The translations under genes and the position numbers were made by a program. 64,000 nt of DNA from assembly GCA_023055505.1 (NCBI GenBank), contig JALIRH010000019.1:1364001-1428000 (forward strand). The letters are read 5' to 3'. The notes below the pieces were generated by a model, which made no database searches, was not told the DNA's origin, and saw only the letters and a program-made list of their open reading frames with translations. The DNA comes from Callipepla californica brunnescens (lineage: Eukaryota; Chordata; Aves; Galliformes; Odontophoridae). This document shows positions 1 to 10,345 of the stretch, in pieces. Each line of letters opens with the position of its first letter. Position 1 is the first letter of the stretch.

Positions 1-52
1 AGGTGCAGAAACAAATCATGATGTGTAGCTTGTCACTGTCCTGTTCATGCAG

Positions 53-205
53 AGAGCTCTCAGAGGTCCCCCTGTGAGCCAGCCGGGGAATCCACTGTCT
101 TGAAGCAGGAGGGAAAGGTCCCCAGTCGTCTGGCCCTTGGGAACCGAGGTGGATACAATGGGCGATGCTGGGGTTCACCCGTCAGGCAGAAGAAGAAACA
201 CACAG
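53..205 (+). CDS. ZSWIM8: ZSWIM8 exon, first in window
   Basis: The reading frame closes at a TGA at 19-21, so the exon must begin after it; the AG at 51-52 after a pyrimidine-rich tract gives start 53 (55 would also fit the motif but not the phase as well). The exon encodes SRLALGNRGGYNGR and a basic RQKKKHT run before the donor at 206. It ends with one base of a Gly codon that the next exon completes. The exact left border is the least certain of the ZSWIM8 exons. Confidence 0.8.
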
Positions 206-3200
206 GTAGTAACTACCATCTCGTGCTGTGCTGGGCACCATGCTGAGGCTTCAGTTGTTCCCTTGGTCTTTCATTCCACTTGTCAGCCTTTCCTATACTT
301 ACAGGAGTTGATTATCTCTGAGGTGTTTGGCATGGAGAAAAAGGTTTTCATGCACAGATTTCCTCCCCACCCTCTAATGAGTTGCAATTTACCATGTGCA
401 TGCTTTTCTCACAGCAGCTGTGTTCTGGGTAATGGATTAGGTATCTGGAATAGAATGTTTGCTGTTCTCGGGGAGCAGAGCTCTGTGCTCCTGGGTCCAG
501 AAACAAATTTAGAGGAGCTGCTGCCCGATACATTTCTCTTTAGAAGGGGATAAGTTAGAGGCTGAGGATGTGGATAACCTTTGTGTAAATTGTGCAATAT
601 GCACCAGAAGGGCATATGTAGAACTTGAGTTTGTGTGTGTATTTGCATCTTGTGATTATATTCTGCCATAAAGCTTAGCAGATGGAGCAAGTGGCTAGGA
701 TATGGTGTGAAGGAGCAAATAAAGACATATTGTTCTCAGACTTTTCTGCTTTTTAATCCAAAAACCCAGTGAGGGAGCACTGGAACAGGCTGCCCAGAGA
801 GATTGTGGAATCTTCTCTGGAGATGTTTAAGACCCACCTGGATGCCTGCCTGTGCAACCTGGTCTAGGGAGCTGCTTTGGCAGGGGGGGGTTGGAATTAG
901 ATGATCTCAAGAGATCCCTTCCAAGCCCTACGATTCTGTGATGTCTGTGCCCAGACTGACTGATCTCTTCTCTTTCAGTTTGCAGAGTTTAAATTCTCAC
1001 TGATGTGACTGGTCTTAGGACCGTCAGTGACCCATAAGTTGTACCTGCTGACATTACTGTGTGTGTGTGTTTTGGTGTTGTAGGCATGGCTAGTATTGAC
1101 AGCAGTGCTCCTGAAACTACCTCTGACAGTTCTCCAACACTCAGTCGGCGTCCCCTACGTGGGGGATGGGCAACAACATCCTGGGGCAGAGGACAAGACA
1201 GTGACAGTATCAGCAGCTCTTCAAGTGATTCACTGGGATCTTCCTCTTCCAGTGGCAGCAGGAGAGCCAGTGGGGGAGCTCGTGCAAAAACTGTGGAAGT
1301 TGGCAGGTAATTAATAGTACAGGATGCATAGAAGCAGCCTTCCCTGATGTCAGGGAAATAGCGTATGTGCTTCAGGAAATACTTTCCTGGGAGAGTTTCT
1401 TTGTTTCCTCTGGACCCTAAAGATAGAAACTTTTACACCTGAGCTAGAGAACTTGGAGTACCATTTCTATCTGAAAATTTCCTCTTGTTTTTTCTAGGTA
1501 TAAAGGGAGGCGACTGGAGAGCCATGCTCCTCATGTCCCAAACCAGCCTTCAGAGGCAGCTGCCCACTTCTACTTTGAACTGGCCAAAACAGTCCTTATC
1601 AAAGCTGGTGGAAACAGCAGTACCTCCATCTTCACCCACCCTTCCTCCAGTGGTGGGCACCAGGGACCACACCGCAACCTTCACCTCTGCGCCTTTGAGA
1701 TTGGGCTGTATGCACTAGGGCTGCACAACTTTGTGTCTCCCAACTGGCTCTCTCGAACTTATTCCTCCCATGTCTCCTGGATCACAGGTTACAGCAAAAC
1801 ATAATTGGGAGGCTGGCTTTTGGGCAGGAAGGGGTGGGGGGTGAACTTATTCCCAAACCTGATGATGCTGTGGCAGTTATGTAAGGCACAGATGGCAACA
1901 GCACAGGCTAAGCACCAGTGACTTGCACAGTGTTTTGTTTCAGTGCTCAAGAGCCATAGACCCTTTGAAGTTCCTCTCACTGCCTCAAATACATCTTTAG
2001 CTTCACTTTGGTAATGATACCCTCACTCACTGCTTGCTTATCGAGGCCTCTTCTCTGTTCTGTGTTTTGGGAGGAAGAGCCTTATATTTGATTTTCAGCC
2101 TAAAGAGAGCAGCAGTGCTCTGGCACAGTGACTGAAGAAAGCAATGAGTACACCTCCTGTGGAAGGAAAGCTGACATGAACTCCCTTGGGCGTGGTCAGT
2201 AGTGTGATTCTTCTCTTTTACTCTTAGGGCAGGCCATGGAGATTGGCAGTGCAGCCCTGAACATCTTAGTGGAGTGTTGGGATGGACATCTGACCCCCCC
2301 AGAGGTGGCATCATTGGCAGACAGAGCCTCGCGGGCCAGGGACTCCAACATGGTGCGGGCAGCTGCTGAATTGGCACTCAGCTGCCTGCCCCATGCCCAT
2401 GCCCTAAACCCGAATGAGATCCAGAGGGCTCTGGTGCAGTGCAAGGAACAGGTGAGTGTCGAGTGGGGGTAATTAGCTGACACAAGTTGGTTTCCAGCAT
2501 CAGGGACGTACTGTTACTTGTGGGATTTGCCACCTCCCTGCTACTGAGCAGCCCTCAGTCTCAGTTCTGCAGATTTGTCTTTCATGAATAGCTCTGGCTG
2601 TTCTGCTGCATAATTGTGATCTAGCTGCTTACAATAGCATCACTCATTTTAGAGTGCCTTATACTTTTCTCCTGTTGTAGTTTGCCTTCTTGTGTTCCTT
2701 TTCCCTCATTCTTTGCTTCTGTTGTTTTTTTTTTCCCCTCTGCCTTCAGGATAATCTGATGCTGGAAAAGGCCTGTATGGCAGTAGAAGAGGCAGCCAAG
2801 GGAGGTGGCGTGTACCCAGAAGTTCTCTTTGAAGTAGCTCACCAGTGGTACTGGCTTTATGAACAGATTGTTGGTGGGACTCCAGCCCAGAGAGAAGGTG
2901 CCACCGGCTGCAGTGCCAGCGGTGCACGGGCTGCCTCAGAAGCAGCACGTGGGTTGACAGACAACCGGGTGACCTCTGAGCCAACCACTGTAACAGTGGC
3001 AGCTGCAGTAACTGCAGCAGCAACGGTCATGCCAGTGATCTCTATGGGCTCAACCATGTACCAGCAGCATACAATGGCAGGACCGGCAATGGCACATACA
3101 CACACCCAAGGCCTGCACCCTTACACCACCCTCCAGACTCACATTCCCTGTAATCCCCAGTATATTGGACACACTATCCAGCACATGCCACGTCCAGCTG

Positions 3201-6200
3201 TCTTCCCAGTGCCTGGCTCAGCATATCCACAGGTGAGTCTTACCTGGAGCTTGCTCATTTACAGAAATTTTGTGTAACTGCTTCCAGAGGTCGAGTGTGT
3301 CTAGCTGGGGAGAGCGTGGCCCTGTTATGCTGTTTTTTGACCTTATGTATTCACTTACTGGTTTGTGATGCCTACTTCGACTCTCCAGCTCAGCTTTTCA
3401 GCTGATAAAGAGCCTTCTGTAGGTACATGTAAAGTCTTGAAAGAATATAAAAATGTTAGTAGGTTTTGATTTTTATTACTGTATAGTTTTTCAGAACACA
3501 TGCTGTGTACTTGAGAGGAGCCTTGTCATCTTGAGACTAAATAGAGACTACAAAAGGAAACAAAGGTTATTTTAGCCTCTGCCTACTTATGAAAATTCTT
3601 GGAATGTTTTTGTGCAAAGTGATCAGATCTAAATGGAGGAGGAGCAAGCAGTTGCAATAGCCGTGTGGTGCAAGGTGGTTACTGCGCTGCTTCTTGCTAT
3701 GCTTCCTCCTTGTAATTGGGCCTTCCACGCTTTGGAGTTAGTGAGGGGACGTCATATTTTGGACTTGGAAATGGTGAGATACAGTCGGCATGACCGTTGT
3801 TTGTCGTCTCTTGTTTTAGAGTGTCCATCCAGCATTCATAGGAGCGCAGTACCCCTACTCAGTAACAACGCCGTCGTTGGCAGCTACAGCAGTGTCGTTC
3901 CCTGGCGTGCCCGTCCCATCCATGACACAGATAGCGGTGCATCCCTACCACAGCGAAACAGGACTGTCACTGTCTTCCAATGTAGCGAGTAAGTGTTACA
4001 GCTCTGCACTGTGCGTATTGTAGGTTTGCTACTGCGTCTCATAGCTGGACCCCTCCAGGTCCTGCTCCTTACCTACACTGCTTGGGGCAAGAGTTCTTGC
4101 TCTGAACTCTGACCAGATCCACCGCAGCCTAAAACTGTGCCTGCTCAGCAGTACTGGGATTTGTAGTGGGGCCTGATTCAGTTAGTGGAGCTTTAATTGT
4201 TGTCTGGATAAATGTACAGTATTTGAGATTATTTTCAACTCTCAGACTTCAATTTCCTGGACCTCCTGGCTTTCTGCGCTATGACTTACTTGAAGTTTTA
4301 GCCCTCAGCAGCCACTCTTTAGGACAAAGTGAACACAGATGATCATGAGCAGTCTTGTGACCCCTTTGGGAGAGCATGCAAGAAGCAGACAGTAGCAGAA
4401 ATAGATATTGGAGTCATCCAGTGCCTGAAATGTGGAACTGCTGTAGGGTGGGCAGATGTTTTGTCAGAACTCCATCAGTGGCAGTCTGAATGATTGCTTA
4501 CCTGTTGTGTTGGAGCTAGAACAGTGGTGAGACCCTCCAAGCATTGTGCAGCACTGGAGCAGATGCTGCTGACTGAGTTGTTAACTGTTTACTCATGCTA
4601 AAGCATTTAAAATAACAAAAGGAAAAAACAAACCCACCCTTTCCAGTTGCCATTGTTTAAGGCTTTCAGAAGCTTCTGCTTTCAGTTCTTAAAATAGTGA
4701 CTTGCTGTTCCTGAAGTACATAGCCATGTGGTGACAGCCAAGCTCTGGCAACAATTCAGTTCATTCTTGTGGGTTATTCTCCGTGGCCAGATGTCAAATG
4801 TAGCATGGATTTTGCCCCGCTTTGTGGATCATTTGGCACTGTGTGTCTGCTTGGCTGAGGAGGTGAGGCAGGTCTGTCCTGGGGGGCGTATTGTTCTCAG
4901 GTATTCAACTGTTCACTAGTAAATGTTAAAAAAAACAACCAACAAACCAAAACAATACAAAGAATTCCTCTCCATGCATTTCTTGAGAGACAGAGATTAG
5001 CTTGAGTCCCTTGTCAGAATACGGCTTACTGACTTAATGTTAACTGCTGTCTGTATGAGCTTATGCGGTACGGTACAATGGATTTTCCTGTGATTTCCCT
5101 TAAATTTGCCTGTGTTAGTTCAGTGTCTGAAGAGGACATAATCTTAAGTTTCCTTGCTGTTTTCACTGTACATACCTGCTGCCAAAGTGTACAGCAGCAG
5201 TTCTTCATGAGAGTCAGCTGGCAGCTAGCCTCTAGTAACCCTCTTCCCATGTAGTCATAGCTGATTTAGAGCTGGGGGAACTTTGCAGTATATTTTAGTT
5301 GTCTTTGTTTCTTGGTTTCTGTATTCCTTTATGGAGGGTAATAAAACAATACATTGGCCCAAGTAAAACTTCTCTTAGGCTTTGGTTAATGAGTACTAAT
5401 ACCGCTGTTTTGCTCTCTTCAGTAGGAAGTGTCCATGCAGGATCAACGTTCCCAGCGATTCAGGGAGCTTCCTTGACATCTCTGTCCTCACAGCCCAACT
5501 CCCTTGTTACAGGGGGGTTTCCTGCTGAGGATGAGCAGCACAGTCAGCCTGTGAGTCCCCAGGGTCTGCACTACCTCCACTCCGCATACCAAGTTGGTAA
5601 GGACAGCCAAGTGGATTTCTGTGACCCCCTTGAGAAGGATTCAGGGCAGGGCTACAGGTTTTTACTGTTTGGAAACTTGCTACTGCACTTGTTGGGGAGG
5701 ATGGTATCCTAGCTATGTGGGGAAAGCCAGTTCACGGTCACATATGGAGGTTAAACTGTTGAGAGCTGTGGGAGTAAAAGAGAAAGCTAAGTGAGTTAGT
5801 AAAAGGAAAGAGGCTTGCCCTTCAACTAGTGTATTTTAAGGAGCCTTGCTAGGGAAAGAAGTTCAGTTCATGCTGCTCATGGGTGGTACAGGCACACCTC
5901 TTTTAATAACGTCAGTTGAGTCTTCACGTGCACAGAGGCATGTTTCCCATATCTCTCCTGCCAGGCTGTTGAATACTGTCGTAAAGCGTGCATATGTAAT
6001 TAGCATTCCTTTCTCAGTTACACTAGTTATGAGTCCGTGCCTGAAATTACTGTTGTACAAGGATGTCCATTCTGGGGTTTGTGCTCGAGTGTAGGCTGCA
6101 GTAAGCTATTCATATATAGAGAGAGTGAAAGTCCAACACAGCAGGTACTTGGAGAGGGAGGAGGTAGTCTCCCAAGATAAGGAAAGCCATTGCAGGGCAG

Positions 6201-9200
6201 TGAAGGAAGAGAAACAGCAAGAAATTGAAGAAAGACTGTCTGAAGATTGCCTGAGTTTTTTTTGTAGAAAGCTAGAAAAGAAAGTAGTTGTCAAGAAGGG
6301 GTGCAGATGTTCATGAGAAGCATCAAAGGGATAAGTAGTAAGCTATGAAAGGCATTTTAATAGCCTGAAAAACAGACAGAGAGATGGAGGAAGAGGGTCT
6401 GGAAGATCAAAACAGTCTTTTTGCATCACATAGCTCCTGTTAGTATTTTAAAACTGTTTAAAATGGAGAATTTGTGTGAAGAGCTGTAGTGGAATTAAGA
6501 ATAAGTTTGCAAATCGATGCTGCTGCTGCTCCCTGTTGGCCTGCTGTCTTTGCAGCTAAGTAGTTTGACTTAGGTAGCCTCTCTGTTGCAAGATTTGAAG
6601 CTATCTGTTGCTCTCAGGACATCTTTTGTCTGTCTTTGGGACTTGATCCTGCTGTAGCAGTGTCTCTGTGCAGCTCTGGTGGAGTGTGATGGCTGAGCAG
6701 ATTTTCCAGTCTGGAGCAGATCCAGCTGCTTCCTTTGGTGACAGCCTCCAAGAGGGGCTTTTTGTTTCTCCATGGGCTCTTTGCAGCTAGGGAATTTTCT
6801 GCTGATGAAGGGCAGACCAGTGAGGTAGCGTTGCAGTGAATGAAGTCCTGCTGGGCAAAAGTGCTGCTTGACTCTGGTTGCTCCTCTCTCACAGGGATGC
6901 TGGCTCTGGAGATGCTTGGCCGAAGAACTCAGAGTGATCATCCCAACAACTTCTCCCGCAGCCCACCCTACACAGAGGATGTAAAATGGCTCCTTGGGTT
7001 GGCTGCAAAGCTAGGTAAGACCCAGAACAGTAACCCATCTTCTGGGATTTGGACTACGGAGGGTGGGGGAAAAGCTCTTCTGAAAGTGAAACTTGAAAGA
7101 CTGGGTGAGGCTTGTTCCTGATCTCATTTCTGAGCGTTTTTCAAAAGATCCCCTGCTGCTCTTTCATCCAGGCACTTGTTCCATTTCTGGGTTCTCTAAG
7201 CATGCTGTTGAATTTTGAAGTGCTTAAAAGTGCATGAGATTGGACAGGGCTCAGGCCTTCCATTCTATAACAATAACCCTTTCCCTTTTCACTACTTTGT
7301 AAATATTTCTCTTTTCTTTGTGTGCATTTATTCTTTCTATGAAGACCTGTAGGAATAGATGCTCAGACCACCAAGTGGTTTTTTTTTTTTTGTTCTGTTT
7401 TCTTTTAGTAATGCTTTGATCTTGGGTCTTTTTTGTCATCTCATGTTTTTTAATCCTTTCATCAGTAGCAAAAGCTTAAAAACAACTCTACACAGAGCCT
7501 GCCTTGGTGGCATGACTTCTGCTACTGTTCGCAAAGCTCCACTGTAGTGGGGAAGCCTTAATCTCTCTCCAGTATCCACAAGACCTGGGTGCAAGTGCTT
7601 CCTAGATGAGCAGACAGGAAGGAGTGGGAGAAGGTGCAGTGTATTCTTGTTTCTGTTGTTATCCTGCCCCATCAGTTTTCTTTCAGATCTCTTTAAGACA
7701 GGTGAACAGTAAATATCACTGAGGTAGTACCTGGTCTGTCCTCAGGTTTGATGGATTTATCAGAGTAACTGCTTGTCCCTGTAAGTTCAGTAGGCTCTCC
7801 ATGAAGCTGCTGGAGGAGACACTACACTGAGAAAATGATGCTTTAAGTCCAGGTTCTTCCTGGAATGCACCTAATTTCTTGAGTGCCTTTTACCTCAACG
7901 CTGTTGTTCTGACTTCTTCCTGTGCAGGTGTAAACTACGTGCATCAGTTTTGTGTCGGTGCAGCCAAGGGAGTGCTGAACCCTTTTGTGCTGCAAGATAT
8001 CATCATGGAAGCTTTACAGAGGCTCAACCCTGCCCACGTGCACAACCACCTGCGCACCCCAGCCTTCCACCAGCTGGTACAGAGGTGCCAGCAGGTCTAC
8101 TTGCAGGTAACATGTGGTGTGTCTTCCTGGCTGTTGGAGCACTGCCTGAATGTGTGTGTGTGTGTGTGTGTGCATGTGGAGAAGCATTTGCTATCACGAG
8201 CCTGAACTGATCTACTGCCTGATGCACAAAGCACAAAGGAACTCAGATAGGCATTGCTTGCCTTTATGGAGGCTGCTTACGAAAGACCACATTGCACTCA
8301 TTCTTCTAAGGTCTCTTGTCTCTGGTGCTCACAATACAGGATGGAGATGGTCCCTGTTCTCTTTCTTTCTCACTCTAAATGTTAACCCATGCCTTTTAAC
8401 TTCTGTACTGTTTCTTTGCTACGTTTTCAAGCTGTTTTATTCTCTCCTTATTTCTGGCCTTTCAATTCTCTCCTTATTTGTAGTCTGCCTCATAACAGAG
8501 TTGTGTTATGGCTGGCTGATGTGCCAATGCTGGCATTTATAGTAGGAGTGGCTGAGTCACCCACCAGTACAGATGAGATGCCTCAGGATTTATTGAAAAC
8601 AGTACAAATGTGTTTCTGTGAGCAGGTTGCCTGTTTCTTACAACAGTATAAACAGGACACCCCTCATGTTCTTCTCTTGAATAAGTGACTGGAAGGGTGA
8701 TTCTGCAGACATACTGTCCAGGTTAGGTTAACTGTCCCATCACCTGGATGATGTTTCTGGGAAGTGACAGCTTCTTGAACTTTTTTTCTGAGCTCTATGA
8801 GAGAAACAGATTTTTTGAAGACTGGACTTTCAGTTTTGGGGCCTTAGTTGAGGAAAGCGCTGATGGGAAGAGATGTGTGCTAGCCCTGGAGAAATGTTGT
8901 AGCAACTCAGTGCAAGCCTTACTCCTACCCTTAGTGGTAAGCAAGCCTTACTCCTTACTTCACCCCTTAGTGAAGATGTCCATGAACATGCTGGGTCCCC
9001 ACGTACAACCTGCAGAATAAATAGCGTGAGGGCTTGTTGCTGATGGAGAAGGGCTCTAGCTGACCCTTTTGCTCTGTGCTGTGCCACTGTCTGCTGTTCA
9101 CAAAGGACAGAACGAACACCTGCAGATACTGGCAGTTGCCTTGGCCTGCTTTTTGAGCTAACTGTCCTCTGTTGAGTCTGAATCCTACGAACCTCCCCTG

Positions 9201-9517
9201 GGGTAGCAGAACTGTGTGATATATCACCTCCAGAGCTCGAGTCCTGTCAGAAGTGTCACCAGCATGAAGGTGGTGAGCAAATACCTTAAGGCTTTCTCCC
9301 TGTTCCCATCCAGTACATCCATTACCGGCTGATCCATCTTGCTCCAGCTGACTACGATGACTTTGTGAATGCCATCCGCAGCGCCAGAAGCGCCTTCTGC
9401 CTGACTCCCGTGGGCATGATGCAGTTTAATGATATTCTTCAGAACCTGAAGCGTGGCAAGCAGACAAAGGATCTGTGGCAAAGGGTATCCCTGGAAATGA
9501 CCACCTTCTCACCGTGA
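53..9517 (+). CDS. ZSWIM8: ZSWIM8, C-terminal 738 residues (ten exons), 5' part outside the window
   Basis: ZSWIM8 (KIAA0913) is a BC-box/CUL3-type ubiquitin ligase receptor in the cytoplasm. It drives destruction of Argonaute bound to highly complementary targets, releasing microRNAs for decay. Exons seen: 53-205, 1084-1306, 1498-1787, 2228-2451, 2750-3232, 3820-3988, 5423-5596, 6895-7014, 7928-8106 and 9314-9517. All have AG/GT borders and compatible phases and join without a stop. The product carries a Ser-rich stretch (about fragment residues 85-115), a conserved helical block with FYFELAKTVLIKAGG and CAFEIGLYALGLHNF, an Ala/Val/Pro/His-rich low-complexity middle, and a highly conserved tail with VKWLLGLAAKLGVNYVHQFC and AIRSARSAFCLTPVGMMQFN. 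These match the vertebrate family as I remember it. The SWIM finger and BC/CUL3 boxes are N-terminal and not in the window. Human ZSWIM8 is about 1.8 kb of codons, so roughly 40% is here. Confidence 0.95.
206..1083 (+). other. ZSWIM8: ZSWIM8 intron containing a CR1 fragment
   Basis: GT-AG intron. Besides the CR1 tail at 771-942 it has a short GT run just before the acceptor at 1060-1070. Open frames here (such as the one reading through the donor at 205) are exon read-through, not genes. Confidence 0.85.
771..942 (+). mobile_element. CR1 LINE, 5'-truncated 3' end
   Basis: The segment has the hallmark CR1 3' region: CACTGGAACAGGCTGCCC, then a GATTGTGGAATC block, GACCCACCTGGATGCC, a GGCAGGGGGGGGTTGG block, CCCTTCCAAGCCCTA and the terminal ATTCTGTGAT. 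About 170 bases, same strand as ZSWIM8. It contains no coding capacity. Confidence 0.92.
1084..1306 (+). CDS. ZSWIM8: ZSWIM8 exon, Ser-rich segment
   Basis: The exon opens with GC, completing Gly from the previous exon, then reads MASIDSSAPETTSDSSPTLS and a Ser/Arg-rich, phosphorylation-prone run (DSDSISSSSSDSLGSSSSSG). It ends with two bases of Arg before donor GTAATT. The Ser-rich stretch is a known family feature and probably disordered. The (GT)n just upstream at 1060 is part of the intron. Confidence 0.95.
1498..1787 (+). CDS. ZSWIM8: ZSWIM8 exon
   Basis: The acceptor TTTTTTCTAG at 1497 is followed by the completed Arg and YKGRRLESHAPHVPNQPSEA, then a helical region with FYFELAKTVLIKAGG and FEIGLYALGLHNFVSPNWLS. 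It ends HVSWIT plus one base of Gly at donor GTTACA. A GTTACA donor is non-canonical after position +2, but phase and homology support it. Confidence 0.95.
2228..2451 (+). CDS. ZSWIM8: ZSWIM8 exon
   Basis: The exon completes Gly and encodes QAMEIGSAALNILVECWDGH, LTPPEVASLADRASRARDSN and AHALNPNEIQRALVQCKEQ, very highly conserved in vertebrates. The donor GTGAGT is a consensus match. The helical, repeat-like character suggests an alpha-solenoid portion; this is inference. Confidence 0.95.
2750..3232 (+). CDS. ZSWIM8: ZSWIM8 exon, low-complexity middle segment
   Basis: This is the largest ZSWIM8 exon here (161 codons, phase 0 at both ends, so skipping would keep frame). It begins DNLMLEKACMAVEEAAKGGG, then passes into an Ala/Thr/Val-rich stretch (TVAAAVTAAATVMPVISMGS) and a His/Pro/Tyr-rich stretch, ending AVFPVPGSAYPQ at donor GTGAGT. 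The low-complexity parts differ in detail from human, as expected for a linker. Confidence 0.95.
3820..3988 (+). CDS. ZSWIM8: ZSWIM8 exon
   Basis: The acceptor TTGTTTTAG is followed by SVHPAFIGAQYPYSVTTPSL and VPVPSMTQIAVHPYHSETGL. Donor GTAAGT at 3989; the exon ends with one base of the next codon. The segment matches the family's Pro/Tyr/His-rich region. Confidence 0.9.
5423..5596 (+). CDS. ZSWIM8: ZSWIM8 exon with tandem acceptor
   Basis: Encodes SVHAGSTFPAIQGASLTSLS and FPAEDEQHSQPVSPQGLHYL, ending with one base of Gly. Two AG dinucleotides three bases apart (CAGTAG, ending at 5422 and 5425) both keep frame, giving Ile-Gly-Ser or Arg-Ser at the junction. I list the upstream choice. Length 174 is a multiple of three with phase 1 at both ends. 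Confidence 0.9.
6895..7014 (+). CDS. ZSWIM8: ZSWIM8 exon
   Basis: The exon completes Gly, then reads MLALEMLGRRTQSDHPNNFS and SPPYTEDVKWLLGLAAKLG, almost identical to the mammalian protein. Donor GTAAGA. Length 120 with phase 1 at both ends, so it is skip-compatible. Confidence 0.95.
7928..8106 (+). CDS. ZSWIM8: ZSWIM8 exon
   Basis: The exon completes Gly and encodes VNYVHQFCVGAAKGVLNPFV and HVHNHLRTPAFHQLVQRCQQ, ending VYLQ at donor GTAACA. A (TG)11 microsatellite starts 44 bases after the donor. Confidence 0.95.
8151..8172 (+). repeat. (TG)11 microsatellite
   Basis: Eleven uninterrupted TG units in the last ZSWIM8 intron, followed by CATGTGG. Likely length-polymorphic. Confidence 0.95.
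9314..9517 (+). CDS. ZSWIM8: ZSWIM8 terminal coding exon
   Basis: The acceptor CCCATCCAG is followed by YIHYRLIHLAPADYDDFVNA, then AIRSARSAFCLTPVGMMQFN, ending TTFSP and TGA at 9515-9517. The conserved C-terminus matches the family to the last residue as I remember it, fixing the gene end and strand. Confidence 0.97.
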   Translation, partial: YIHYRLIHLAPADYDDFVNAIRSARSAFCLTPVGMMQFNDILQNLKRGKQTKDLWQRVSLEMTTFSP

Positions 9518-9906
9518 CAGCAGGTGGAGCTCCACACAACCCTTTGCTCTGCGTAGTTGTAGTTCCATTTGCACCATCCTTCCTTCTGGTGTCTTTATTT
9601 TAGTTTTAACTTGTCGGAAACCACTGATCTGATGTATTTATACCATGACATTCCTCTCCAGCACTGTTGCGTGTTGGTGCTCTGCTTCGCTCGTTCTTCT
9701 TCCACCTTCCCAGTGGGCTACAGGCTTCAGAAGCATCAGGAGATGAGAAGGAAGTTGAGCTGACTGCCCTGTGGTGTAGTCATTGCTTTTTTCCCTGAGC
9801 CCCTGGAGGCTGTCCTGCGAGCAGTTTGCAGGGTGATTGCGCATGTGTTTGAGGGGTGGGGGAGTCTGTCTTAAATATTTATTTTGGCATTTATAAATAT
9901 GTAAAC

Positions 9907-9931
9907 TTTTTTTTTTTTTTTTTTTTTTTTT
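9907..9931 (+). repeat. T25 homopolymer in ZSWIM8 3' UTR
   Basis: Twenty-five consecutive T bases after an AU-rich patch. In the transcript this would be a U25 tract. Length should be treated as uncertain, as such runs are error-prone in sequencing. Confidence 0.9.
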
Positions 9932-10321
9932 ATGTATGGGCTTCTCTTACTCCACGTTCCATCTCCTGACGAGAGAGGCTGGGACTGCTGTGCACAGTCA
10001 GTGCTCCCTCCATTCCTTTCAGCACCTTCCTGCTGAGAGAAGCTGAGACTGGAGTAGCAGGGCCAGGGCCACCTCTGCAGCTTTCTGCAGCAGCTGCTGA
10101 GGGCAGAGGATGGAGCTTGGGCAAGGTCCAAGACCGCCCCGAGCTGCCTGGTGACTGCCAGAAGTGCATGGGCTCTTTCTCAAAGAGTGTCCCTCGCCGG
10201 ACACTGCTGGCTCTTAGGATGTTTTGATCCTGGTCGTTTGGAGTTGTACAATCTTGTTTCCTTTGGCTGGGGTATTACTCTCCTGTAATCAGTTTCTTAT
10301 CCCTTGTCTTCTTGTTTCCTG

Positions 10322-10327
10322 ATTAAA
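10322..10327 (+). terminator. ZSWIM8: Polyadenylation signal ATTAAA for ZSWIM8
   Basis: ATTAAA is followed within 20-60 bases by T-rich and CT/TG-rich sequence, as expected for a cleavage site. It is the first convincing signal after the ZSWIM8 stop codon. Confidence 0.6.
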
Positions 10328-10345
10328 CACTCGTTTTCTTAGACT

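Larger units (their letters stand above)
3989..9313 (+). other. ZSWIM8: ZSWIM8 3' introns (four introns between the last five exons)
   Basis: Introns 3989-5422, 5597-6894, 7015-7927 and 8107-9313. They contain only short open frames, a (TG)11 repeat at 8151, and two small direct duplications (about 8441-8481 and 8912-8974). No additional exon with family similarity was recognised. The shorter introns 1788-2227 and 3233-3819 likewise show nothing distinctive, apart from a G-rich patch around 1829-1841. Confidence 0.6.
9518..10345 (+). other. ZSWIM8: ZSWIM8 3' UTR (probable extent)
   Basis: Sequence from the stop codon to the first good polyadenylation signal. It contains an AU-rich patch at about 9875-9900 with two ATTTA-type motifs, directly followed by a 25-T run. 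Another AATAAA at 11476 could serve a longer form. The right border is inferred from the signal. Confidence 0.6.
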
